NCBI RefSeq assembly: GCF_000227135.1 | Contig: NC_018258.1 | Coordinates: 1,345,224 to 1,409,223 of the forward strand | Reading direction: 5' to 3' | Length of the DNA: 64,000 nucleotides | From: Leishmania donovani | Lineage: Eukaryota; Euglenozoa; Kinetoplastea; Trypanosomatida; Trypanosomatidae | Part shown: piece by piece, positions 52,656-62,141 of the stretch | Layout: every line of letters begins with the position of its first letter | Numbering within the stretch: the stretch's first letter is position 1 | Made by a program: the position numbers and the translations under genes | Notes under the pieces: generated by a model | Databases searched by the model: none | Seen by the model: only the letters and a program-made list of their open reading frames with translations | What the model was told of the DNA's origin: nothing

Positions 52656-53759
52656 GGCGGCGCGCCATCCACAGCATGGCCGCCGACATCCGTAGCGATA
52701 CATCGCTCTGACCTCCTCCCCCACGTCGCAGGTGTCTAGCCCTGTCGCCAGCGGAGGCGGCTCGGCATTGGCAGAGGGATAGTGGAGTGTGGGGGAGGGG
52801 GGTGCACTGGACCCTGCAATACCGCGCGCTGAGCTGTGTGTGCCCCCTCCCTTCCCCTCTCTTACCTCACCGCGAAAACACGGCGGAGGACCAGGCAATA
52901 AATGGAGGGAGGACGAAGACGACACGACAGCAGACACGCAGTGCAGGGAATGATGAACAGGTCTGCATGGGCGGGGAAAAGAGAGGAGGCAGTGGGGCAG
53001 CCTCGAAAGGGGACAGTCGGCGCGCGGGCTGGATAGATGCGCGACAGAGTATGGGTTCGTGTGCATGCGTGCTGGTGTTGGCCACTCCTCTTCATGTCAA
53101 AGTACGTGAAGATCACACAGCAAATCACCTGGAAGAGAAGAAGGCGGCTCGCCGCTCACCCCGTACGCCTGCATCGCACCTTCGCGTGCCGGCGAGCAGA
53201 CGCGCCGACGTGCATGCGAGCCGTACGCCAGAAGACCCGCGAACAGCAGGTGCGCGCCTGCGCACGCACCCTCCGTGCAGTGATGAGAATTGAGCCCTTA
53301 TCGTCATGCGAAAGGTGATTGCAAAGAGAGAGAGGAGGAAAGACATGAGCACCACTGCGCCAGAGAAGACAGCGGTGTCGGCGATGAAGCCAACGACTAC
53401 ACACAGCGTCCCAGTGGAAACTTGGAAGACTCGATGACAGGCGCCACTGAGCGCCTGCACGTGTGCTATGAGAGTCACCGACTGTCGACCAACGACGGCA
53501 CCACTGACGCGTGAGACGAAAGGAGCCAGGAAAAGGAAAGGAAGCAAAAAAAAAACAGCGAAGAGGCTCAGTCGGGGTTGCTCACCCTGGCCATGTGTCG
53601 GTGACACCGTCGGTGTGGGAGAGAGGGCGAAGGGGGGACGAACAAAACAGCGGTTATGCGGTGAGGTGAGAGCGCAAGCCAGCATGGCGGGGGGAGTCTC
53701 TAGTAGAGCGCCCCCAGCACGCCGGCGCGCGTTCTCGTCACGTGGTGCCACAGACGGAG

Positions 53760-53880
53760 ACACATACACCCAAACAAACACACACACACACATATACACA
53801 CACACACCCAAACACACCCACACACACACACATACACACACACACATATACACACATACACACACACACAGACAGAGAGA
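53760..53880. repeat. Imperfect (CA)n microsatellite block
   Basis: About 120 bp of CA with TA and CCA interruptions, the longest simple repeat in the window. Confidence 0.95.
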
Positions 53881-54625
53881 AACAACACATGCACACACAT
53901 GTTTATATGCACACGTTACGGTCACAGCTACGGAGAGATACGAAAACAGAGAAACGGAGAAACAGAGCTGACACGAGCAGAAAAATATTTTTGTGTTGCG
54001 TGCTTCGCCTCCGCGCACACGTCCTTCTGCAGCGCCGAATGACAGCCGCTAATGCCGAACCGATGCGAGACAGACAGACAGACAGGCAGAGACAGAGTGG
54101 GTCAGCAGAAGTTGCGAAAGCGGCGTCCAATGCTGAGAGAAGCGGGAAGCAGCATCACGGGCAAAACAAAACGTGGCAAACAAAGAAGGAAACGGAAAAG
54201 GAAGGGAACACAAAACGCAAACATGCGCGCACACACACACGCACGCGCACGCGCACGCGCACTCGAAATGCGCCACGCGACAGCACCACATCGACGCTGC
54301 GCATTTCATGAAAAGGAAGAAAAGAGACGGAAAACGTTCTATTAAGAGCATCTGCACTGCGTCTGCATGGCTGCGTGTGTGGGAGTCTGGTCGCCGACCT
54401 TTCCGCCAGAGACGCATTCCGTAAGACGAGCCATGAGTGGAGAGAGGCGAGGCGCGCACGGGTGGGGGTAGGGGGTTGACAACCACACGCACGCACAAAG
54501 ACGCATACAGAGGATCACACGCATCGACTTCGGTCTCTACATGGACGTGCAGATGCTGCGCTTATGGAAAAGAAAGTTGTAAACATTTGACACGCGCACA
54601 CAGTGTGCGTATCCACATAAGATGC

Positions 54626-54653
54626 GGGGAGGGAGGGAGGGAGGGAGGGAGGG
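54626..54653 (+). repeat. (GGGA)n simple repeat
   Basis: Consecutive GGGA units 80 bp downstream of the squalene synthase stop, within its probable 3' UTR; G-quadruplex potential on the template strand. Confidence 0.85.
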
Positions 54654-54730
54654 CTGTCAGCGCACACCCATGCGCGCCTGCCCCTCCCCTCTCTTCCTGC
54701 CGTCCGCAGGACCTTTGCTTTCGGTTGTCC

Positions 54731-55975
54731 TTACGCGTGGTCGGCAATCCCCTTGCGGCCACCAAAGAAACCAGCGACGGTATCCATGACGGTGAGAAGG
54801 AACTGGCCACCGAGGCCTGGGTAGCGGGCGAGGAGGCTGCGGGTGTAGGAGACGTCCTGGCACTTCTTCAGCTGCAGGTCGATCCGCTCAATCGCCGCCG
54901 CCAGCGAGTTGGCGATCGATGTGGAACTGGCGTCTTGCATGTCTAGCTTCTCCTGCAGCTCCACGCAGTAGTCGCGGAGCATGCTGAGGGAGCTGTAGAG
55001 GGTCGTGGCCTTGAGCATAATACGACACGACTCCGGCCGTGACACCTTCACCTTGACCTGGAACGTGTCGGGGTTGTTGTACACCTCCTTCAGCGTAGCA
55101 ATGGCCATCACCTGAGGAATGGCGCAGAAGCGGAACACGGACGGGTCGCGCAGAGCGGAGAGGTAGTCCACGATGTATGGGACATGCACGAGAGCGTCGG
55201 CCACCATGGCGTTCAGGCACTGCACCGCTGCCGCATTGTTCGACTCACTCTTCAGCTCCTTCAGCTCCGTCACGTACGTGCCCCAGATCTCCTTCGGCCA
55301 GAACATCCGCGGCGGCTCCTCGCGGATGTCCTCGTAGTAGTCGCGGATGATGTTTGTCTTCTGCAGGAAGAGACCCATGTGGTTGGAACTGGTGAGATCG
55401 TCGTCCAGGCTCGGGTCCTCAAAGCCGCAGCGGGCGAAGAGCTGGGTGAGGCCGTGGCCGACGAGACCGGCGACATAGTGGCAGTACTCGTTGTAGTCGT
55501 CCTTTGTGACCACCGGGCGCTTCAGGAACTCGCACATGCCGTTTGCCATGCGCTCGCAGATATTGGCGATGACGTCCTGATAGCCCTTCTTCAGCTTCTT
55601 GAATGCGCGCGACACGCACGGGTATTTCTCCAGCAGTTCGCGCTCGCGTCCCTCGCCGACGCCGCTCATGCACCAGCTCATGTCGCTCGTGTGCGTGTGG
55701 AACTTCGGAAGCTCCTTCAGCTTGACGTCTACCGGAACGCTCATGTCATCCTCCAAGGTATCGAGCGCGCGGAGGACAAGGTAGAAGATGCAGATGGCAT
55801 CACGGAGCTGCTGGTCTGCGAGCTGCGCCACGACAACCGCGAAGGATCGAGAGACGTCGTTCATGATATCGTAGCAGAAGCGTAAGTCCGTCTCCTCCGG
55901 CGGCACCTGAATCTTCACAGAGCGCATCTGCCACTTTACACGCATCATCGCCACCGAATCCGAGAAGAGCCCCAT
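54731..55975 (-). CDS. SQS: Squalene synthase (farnesyl-diphosphate farnesyltransferase)
   Basis: The product is 414 aa from the ATG at 55975 (MGLFSDSVAMMRVKW). It joins two farnesyl diphosphates with NADPH to give squalene, the first committed step to ergosterol, and is a known drug target in trypanosomatids. Both Asp-rich, Mg-binding motifs are present: DTLEDD at 72-77 and DYYED at 212-216. Other family landmarks are SRSFAVVV, YCHYVAGLVGHGLTQLF at 164-180, GLFLQKTNIIRDYYEDI at 201-217, and the PPRMFWP segment. A hydrophobic C-terminal stretch (about 388-405, GQFLLTVMDTVAGFF) is the probable membrane anchor that places the enzyme on the ER. The C-terminal region after the anchor is short and basic. 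Length agrees with eukaryotic SQS (about 410-470 aa). Confidence 0.97.
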   Translation of the reverse strand: MGLFSDSVAMMRVKWQMRSVKIQVPPEETDLRFCYDIMNDVSRSFAVVVAQLADQQLRDAICIFYLVLRALDTLEDDMSVPVDVKLKELPKFHTHTSDMSWCMSGVGEGRERELLEKYPCVSRAFKKLKKGYQDVIANICERMANGMCEFLKRPVVTKDDYNEYCHYVAGLVGHGLTQLFARCGFEDPSLDDDLTSSNHMGLFLQKTNIIRDYYEDIREEPPRMFWPKEIWGTYVTELKELKSESNNAAAVQCLNAMVADALVHVPYIVDYLSALRDPSVFRFCAIPQVMAIATLKEVYNNPDTFQVKVKVSRPESCRIMLKATTLYSSLSMLRDYCVELQEKLDMQDASSTSIANSLAAAIERIDLQLKKCQDVSYTRSLLARYPGLGGQFLLTVMDTVAGFFGGRKGIADHA

Positions 55976-56699
55976 GGCTGCTTGCTGGTGTGTGCTCGTG
56001 TGTGTGTGTGTGTCTACGTTGAGGGCGGCGTGAGAAAAGACGGAAGAGGAGCTGGAGGCACACAGCAGGATGGGGACGCGCGGAGGAAAGGAGGGATGGG
56101 GCGGGATGGAGGAGGGGAGGCTGCTACGTGCGTCGGTGTTTGTCTGTATAGGGACCTCCTGCTTTTATGGATATGACTTCAATACGAAAAGATAAAGGGA
56201 AAAGACTGAAGTATGATGCGCAGATTGCTGTTCCAGTGGAAGGCGTGCCGGCGGTCGCGGTTGTCGCGTGTGTGTGCGCGTATGTAGACGCCGAATCGGC
56301 AGGAGGTGTGCACCGGGGAAGCGGGGAGAAGGAGGGGTCACAGAATAATGATGAGAGAAGGTGTGAGTGGCGTGTGTCAACATCGTCGCAAAATTACACG
56401 GAGGAAACACGCTGCCGTGCGTCGCGGGCATACTCGCAAAGAAGCCGCTTCGCCAGTCGCTGAGACGCCAAGTCCAGCAGGCACACATCCGCTCATACAC
56501 AAGAAGGGCGTCTCCCTCTCGCTGCAAGAGTGTGGTTGGCTTGGAAAAGGGAGGCGCGGTGAGCCTTGAATTACCATCCCCCGCTCTTTTCAGACACACC
56601 TGCAGACCAGATAATGGGGTGCAGCCTGTCAGCCAGTGCAAGCACGGCCTCGCCGTCCTCCTCCTTGTGACGTTGTTCATTCCAATCCAACAGACGAGG
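55976..56699. other. Intergenic between the Nudix gene and squalene synthase
   Basis: GGA-rich + strand tracts at 56080-56125 form a polypyrimidine run on the transcribed strand, likely the squalene synthase splice signal. A GT run lies at 55998-56012. No gene. Confidence 0.6.
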
Positions 56700-57677
56700 T
56701 CAGAGTTGGCTCTGTGGCTTCGTGACTTGCCCGCGGTCATCGACTTCCCCGTCGACCCACGGCTTCAGCATTGCATACGGCGTGGTGCCTGGGCCGCGCA
56801 GCTCCATGTCCGAGTGCTGACCCTCCAGCGCGCGCCGCACGTCCTGCTTGCAAACCCACATCACCTTTTCAAGCTCGGAGGCATCCACCACCAGACTCGG
56901 TGAGGCATCAGCCACCGCGTAGTAGCACATCATCATCAGGTAGGGATACGGCCACGGCTGAGACCCGATGTAGCGCACCTCGCTCACCCTGGCGCCGCTC
57001 TCCTCCTCCACCTCACGCCGCACCGTCTCCTCGGCTGACTCGCCGTGCAGAACAAATCCAGAGAGCAGCGTCAGCATCTTGCTCTCCTTGCGCCGCTGCG
57101 ACAGGATGACGTTGCCCTTGCCGTCCAGTACCGCCACGAGCACGGCGGGCACAAGCTGGGGGAAGTGCTGCTTCCTGCACTTGGGGCAAAGCCGGCTGAA
57201 GCCGACATCGCGCGTTGGGTCCGTTGCCGTTCCGCAGTTGGCACAAAACCGGTTGGAGGCGTGCCAGCGGACAAGCGACATAGCGAGGCCATAGGCCGCC
57301 TGCTCCGGCCGCGCCATCTCGAATACGTGCCCGTCCTTGGACGGCGCCCAGATCAGCTGTGACAGCCGGCGCCCGGCAAGGTTGTCTGCCATGGAGGAAA
57401 AGATGTTCTCGCCGGTTCTTGGATCCTCGCCAACGTAGATGAGCTCCTTGAGGTCCTTCACTATGAGGGCCCCATCACAGAGCGAATGGTGCCACCATGC
57501 CACATTCGGCTGCCGCTGCGCACGTGGCACAAAGCCTGCATGCTCCTTCTTCGCAATGACTACACGTGGCTTGTGCGAGGGCTGCAGGCGCTGGACCTGG
57601 AAGCCCGGTACCATGCGCTCCTGCTCCAGGCGGCGCAGGTGGCCGCCGGAGAAGGCGAACTCGAGCGGCCGGCTCAT
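56700..57677 (-). CDS. Zinc-ribbon Nudix NADH pyrophosphatase (NudC/NUDT12-like)
   Basis: The product is 325 aa from the ATG at 57677 (MSRPLEFAFSGGHLRR). It cleaves NAD(H) to NMN(H) and AMP, and related enzymes also remove NAD caps from RNA. The layout is that of NudC: an N-terminal domain, a zinc ribbon with Cys145, Cys148, Cys164 and Cys167 (CANC, CPKC), and a Nudix domain. The Nudix box GFVLHGESAEETVRREVEEE (from 207) has all the metal-binding Glu residues, followed by the family-specific SQPWPYP at 239-245. The C-terminus is PQSQL; SQL is a non-standard variant of the peroxisomal/glycosomal PTS1 (SKL). Yeast and human relatives are peroxisomal, so a glycosomal site is plausible but unproven. 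No N-terminal targeting signal is evident. Open frame upstream reads like spacer. Confidence 0.93.
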   Translation of the reverse strand: MSRPLEFAFSGGHLRRLEQERMVPGFQVQRLQPSHKPRVVIAKKEHAGFVPRAQRQPNVAWWHHSLCDGALIVKDLKELIYVGEDPRTGENIFSSMADNLAGRRLSQLIWAPSKDGHVFEMARPEQAAYGLAMSLVRWHASNRFCANCGTATDPTRDVGFSRLCPKCRKQHFPQLVPAVLVAVLDGKGNVILSQRRKESKMLTLLSGFVLHGESAEETVRREVEEESGARVSEVRYIGSQPWPYPYLMMMCYYAVADASPSLVVDASELEKVMWVCKQDVRRALEGQHSDMELRGPGTTPYAMLKPWVDGEVDDRGQVTKPQSQL

Positions 57678-60600
57678 GCCAGCCTCGAGTAGCGCAGAGG
57701 GTCTGCGGGTGAAGAGAGTCGGGGGTGGAGGGGACGGCGAAGGCACACACAACAGCAACGGCGACGAGGCGACGCAAGATACAAAGAAAGCAAAGGAAAG
57801 ACAGTGCAGCGCTGACGAGGTGCTGACGCCTCTCAGTTCGGGGACCCGCTGCTCTTGCTGTGCTACGGCGGGCGGCACACCGTCATGGGGGTTTCTCCTT
57901 CGAGTACAGTTGGAGAGAGCATGCCAGCATCAAGGTACTGTGTTTGGGTGCTGGTGGTGGTTGCGGAGCCACAATGAGTTATCCACAACGGCAGAGAATG
58001 AGGTGAGACTCGCGTGCGCGCCTCTCAAGCGTGAAGGCGGAGGATGAGGAGGGATCCCTCGAGCAGGAAGAGCAAAACATGAAGGCCAAGGGGGGAGGGA
58101 CTAGAGGAGATGCGAGAGAGATAGACGGATGGGGGCATGATGGAAGCAGTGTTGAACGTGTCCATATGTGTGTGTGTGTGAGCATGCACGCACACGTGGA
58201 CGAAGAAGGTGGGAAGTGAGAGGGGAGGGCAGCAGAGAGGGTAGGCAAACGAGGCTCAGGCATAGATCTGGACACCGTCATGCACGGGGTGCCGCGGTAA
58301 TGTCTTTGAAGTTTGAAAGAGCGAGCGAAAAGTGATGTGCCACGGCTCCAGCTGCACCTCTACTCGTACCACACCCATAGAGTCGCTCGTGTGTCTGTGA
58401 GGCTCACCTGCCAAGTCCGTGCCACTGTCTTATCGCGCCTCCCTTGCTAGGGGAAGAGGCTCCAAGACCACAACGAAGCTCTTAAAAGGGAGCTTGAGTC
58501 ACACCATTCAACAGTCAGCGAGCTGCGTAGAAAGCGATGATACACGAGTGACCCAACAGAGTGAATCTTCTTAGCCCGAGTTCCGCTGCTGAAACTGCTG
58601 CTGCGGGTGGAGACAACGACGGTGCGGCTGCGCTCCTTTTCCTCTTATTTTCGTTTTTCTTCCGCTGTCTGCCGCTCACGGCTAACTTCATATCTGCTCG
58701 TCTGAAGACGTGGCAATACGCACAGACGCACACATACACACACCACCTCCCTCTGGCATGAGCGCGCGCGTACACGGTGGTAAGCGAGGGAGGCGGAGGG
58801 TTGGGAGGGTGTAGGCGGAGACACACGCAAACGTGAGTGCACAAAGAAAACGACCCTGCCACAGACAACGAGAGAAAGAAACAAAACACCAAAGAAAATC
58901 AACATCGTTGCACGCAGATGCACGCGCGTCGGGGCGCGACCCCACGCACTCGCGGCACACAACAAACGGGGGTGGGGCTGCTACACACGCACATATATAG
59001 AGAGAGAAAGAGAGAGACACATACACGTATACACACACAAACACGCGGTGGTTCCAGAGTGACAGCGACACGAGATCAACACGCACGCCACGACGAGGAG
59101 CTCCCAGAGAGCGCACAAGCACGCACCGAAAAGGGCAACGTGACTGAAGAGAGAAAGGGAGGAGGGAGGGTAGGGGAGGGGCAGCACAGGATGAGCCGAA
59201 GAGAGAAGGGCGACACATGCAGCAAACACCAACTGGGCACACACACAGACACAGGTAGGCACGACAGAAGGACAGAGAAACAGACGAAAATGAGACCGGA
59301 AAGGAAGTTGTCGCAATGCCACGAAAAAATGAAGAAGGGCGGCGAGAGAGCGTTCGACGGGGACAAGAGCGGCACGTCCCCGCGAGATGGCGAGATGCGC
59401 CGGCCCGTCGGCTTTCGGCCCGCTTGTGCGCCCGCACTGGTGTGCATGCCGCCCTCTCTTTCTCTCTATCTCGCTCTACGTGGATGTGAGATAGGCTCTG
59501 GGGCGCTCGGGGAGAGGGGAGTGGAGGGGGTCACCGACTGCAAAGAGGTGACGCGACGCACAAGAGAGCTCACGAATGAGGTGGGAAAGACGAGAGACAG
59601 AGGGACGGAAGAGAGGTGAAACAGCCGAAGCGAGTGTTCGCACAGAAACAGATGCGGGCACGCACACGCGCATACAGAGAACGAGACAAACTAACGCACC
59701 CTCAGCCCAGTGCTCGTGCACGCAACAACACAAACCGAGCACGCGGCAGACGGGCCGAGATGAGGACAGATCTTGATAAGGAGCGATGACTCACAAAACA
59801 CGAAACAGACCCAACGGCCGTCACACCACCGAGATAAACGCACAAGTGCAGATGTCACTTTTGCGTGCACACTGTCGCGATACATCACTGCCGCCGTCAC
59901 ACTGCCTCCGTTGTTGGTGTGCACTATCGTGGCGAATCCGCAGTCGTGCTTGTCTGACCAAAAATTCGTCTTTCTTTTCCTTTCCTTTCCGTGCGTGCAC
60001 ACGCAGCGCGTTGTTCCCGCTGTGCATTGCCTGCGCATGTGCCTCTGACGTTGCGCCTGAAGCAGAGGGAAGCAAAAGAGACACATAACCGAGAGAAGGG
60101 CAGAGAAGGCACAAGGGCGTGAAACGGCCCGCCGACGCGTGCGCAGACATGAAGGACGCGTGCGGATCGCGCAGCGGCAGAGAGAGAGAGAACGAGAAGG
60201 TGGGAAGGGCTAAAGCCTCAGACAGACAGACACAAGCAGGGCGAAAAAAAAAACGAGAAATGGCGTGCGTGTAAGCACGTGTGCGTGCGTGCGTGTGTGT
60301 CTGCATCCTCTGCCCTCACAAGTGCGAGATCACGAATAGAGATAGAGCGCGAGAGGCAGCGGGGGCGAAGGAGGGGGAGGAAGCTAGCGTGCACCGTTCT
60401 GCTAGAAAAGGGCAGCCGAACCATAAAAAAATAATCAGGAAAGACCAGTAGCATGTGTGTTTGTGTGAGGGGAGGCGGCAACGAGCAGGTGAAAGGCACC
60501 GCATGCGGGAGCGCCCAACTGCATGATGCGGGAGACCGGAGGCACTCTCATCCGCACGCGTGCGAGCCCTGAAGCGTACACAAAGCGAAGGGGCAGAAGA

Positions 60601-60815
60601 GAGAGGCTGAGGCGCAAGTGGGCGGCAGGTGGCGGAGAGGACAGCAGGAGACGTGTGATGGGTGTGCTCCTTCCGTAGAGGTGCGCGCGCAGGCGTCTGC
60701 GCATCTGCGCCCCCCACCAAGTCGTCACGAGTGAGAGTCGTCCACTGCAGAAACGCAAAAAACAAGGAGACAGACGAGAGCTCGGGACGTGCCCGCCCAT
60801 CAACGTCAGCGGTAG
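57678..60815. other. Long intergenic spacer
   Basis: About 3.1 kb, the longest gene-free stretch. It holds CA-rich DNA at 58715-58745, 59000-59045 and 59230-59255, and many GA-rich + strand tracts. ORFs on both strands are low complexity. No RNA gene was recognised. Confidence 0.6.
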
Positions 60816-62141
60816 TTACGGGGCGGCTTCCTGCAACGTAGTCAGCCACTGCTCGTACGCCCTCTGGGTCGGCGCCATGAACCAAAAGGCCTTGCCCGCC
60901 TGGTTCTTCATGGCAAAGACGAACTCCTCGCCAGCCATCATGACATCGATGGGGCACACGGAGGTCAGAGTGGCGACCGGCACCACCTCTTCCGGGTCCA
61001 CCCCGCTTGGGTCCCGGATCGAAATCTGCTTCTTGTCGAAACTCAAGAGGCACTTCTGCCATCCGCGCAGCGCCGTGTGGCGCTTCACCGTGCCAATGAG
61101 CGGCTCCGGCTCCTCCAAGTGCGCAGGCGGTTCCTCCGTGTTCAGCGACTGCGTAATGCAGCGCGCGATGGCCTCGCGCACGTCGGCAGGGATGCGGTTG
61201 TGCTTTTCCACACTGCGCTTGAGGGTCTCGAGGTTGGAGCGAATAAAAGGCTCGTGAAACAGCTCGTGAATCGTCGGCCGCGTGTTGGAGTCGACGGAGA
61301 GAAGTCGGTTGCACACATCGCGCAAGCTCGCCGAGTACGATGACGGCAGGTCAGAGCGCCGCCCGTGGCATATGTTTGTGATGAGTTCATCCATGTTCTT
61401 GCCGGTGAAGGGGCGGCGGAGCGCCATGACCTCGTAAAGCACGACTCCGAGGGCCCACATTTCACTCTTCTTGCTGTACGGCTGGCGATGCCACAACTCC
61501 GGGCTGAGGTAGTATGGCGTGCCACAGAAGGTCGAGCCGACGGCATTGGAGAGGGAGTCCTCGTACTGGCGCGAAAAGCCGAAGTCGCCGAGCTTGACGA
61601 GGCCGGTGGTAGTGAGGAGTATGTTTGCGGTCTTCAGGTCGCGGTGCATCATCTTGTTCGAGTGGATGTGGTCCAGGGCAAGGCAGAGCTGCAGAAAGAT
61701 GAACACCACCTCGTGCTCGCGGAAAAACTTCATCTCGCGCACGCGGGCCTTTATCTGCTTGTACAGATCCCCGCCATCGGCGTACTCCATCACAATCAGC
61801 AGCTGCCCCTCTCTCTCGATGGCGTTCTCGCAACGCACGACGTGCGGGTTGCAGCAGCGCGAGAGACACTTCACCTCGTTTGTCACGAAGCCGCGGTCCT
61901 TCTCGCTCATGCTATTCAGGTCCATCACTTTCGCGGCGAAGACGTTGCCGGTCGCGCTTTCCTCCACGCGCCACGCGCTACCAAAGCTGCCCTGTCCCAG
62001 CAAGCGCTTTTTGACGTACTGGCAGTTCGGCGTCCGGCCGAGGATGTCCTGCAGAGGGCCCTGACCGGTCTCTGTCGTGCTGGGTGGCACTGGCAGGCCG
62101 TTATTGCCGCCGTTCGGCTTTCGCTGGTCTTGCTCCTCCAT
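60816..62141 (-). CDS. NIMA-related (NEK) protein kinase with C-terminal PH-like domain
   Basis: The product is 441 aa from the ATG at 62141 (MEEQDQRKPNGG). The kinase domain (about 41-300) has GQGSFG at 50-54 region, Lys71 in FAAKV, HRDLKTAN at 166-173, DFG at 186-188 and the FCGTPYYLSPE activation segment, which is NEK-like. The KSEMWALGV stretch has SEMW where most NEKs read SDIW. Residues about 347-437 look like a PH domain: start IGTVKRHTALRGWQKCLLSF, then strands VVPVATLTSVCPID and EFVFAMKN, and a closing helix with W421/W432. NEK kinases with a PH domain are a family known from trypanosomatids (for example NrkA/B and RDK2-type kinases). Roles include cell cycle, flagellum and differentiation. 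All catalytic residues are intact. The PH call is by fold-like pattern. Confidence 0.93.
   Translation of the reverse strand: MEEQDQRKPNGGNNGLPVPPSTTETGQGPLQDILGRTPNCQYVKKRLLGQGSFGSAWRVEESATGNVFAAKVMDLNSMSEKDRGFVTNEVKCLSRCCNPHVVRCENAIEREGQLLIVMEYADGGDLYKQIKARVREMKFFREHEVVFIFLQLCLALDHIHSNKMMHRDLKTANILLTTTGLVKLGDFGFSRQYEDSLSNAVGSTFCGTPYYLSPELWHRQPYSKKSEMWALGVVLYEVMALRRPFTGKNMDELITNICHGRRSDLPSSYSASLRDVCNRLLSVDSNTRPTIHELFHEPFIRSNLETLKRSVEKHNRIPADVREAIARCITQSLNTEEPPAHLEEPEPLIGTVKRHTALRGWQKCLLSFDKKQISIRDPSGVDPEEVVPVATLTSVCPIDVMMAGEEFVFAMKNQAGKAFWFMAPTQRAYEQWLTTLQEAAP

Larger units (their letters stand above)
50920..52929 (+). repeat. Tandem array of a 669-bp repeat, with two gaps
   Basis: The unit runs from CGTGGAAAGAAAAAAGGC to GACGACACGACA. 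Starts are seen at 50920, 51291 and 51960. The distance from 51291 to 51960 is 669 bp and those two units join head to tail. The left unique flank ends at 50919 and the right one begins at 52930. The start at 50920 belongs to a segment that is repeated at 51167-51438, so it probably is the same unit placed twice. Units share near-complete identity, including an open frame of about 103 codons (start at the ATGATGCG point) and a 187-codon antisense frame; both end inside the unit and lack protein-like composition. A truncated copy is at 19.2-19.6 kb and an inverted one at 42.5-43.2 kb. The identity of the family is not established; a SIDER-like or satellite-like element is possible. Confidence 0.9.
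52930..54730. other. Intergenic upstream of the repeat array, CA-rich
   Basis: Contains a long imperfect (CA)n block at 53760-53880, a CG/CA block at 54230-54260 and a (GGGA)n run at 54626-54653. A minus-strand frame at 53125-53530 encodes a hydrophobic stretch that might be an eroded membrane protein; not called as a gene. Confidence 0.55.

Noticed and set aside
53700..53912. Frames with Cys-Val repeats
   Set aside because: They are translations of the (CA)n block and not proteins.
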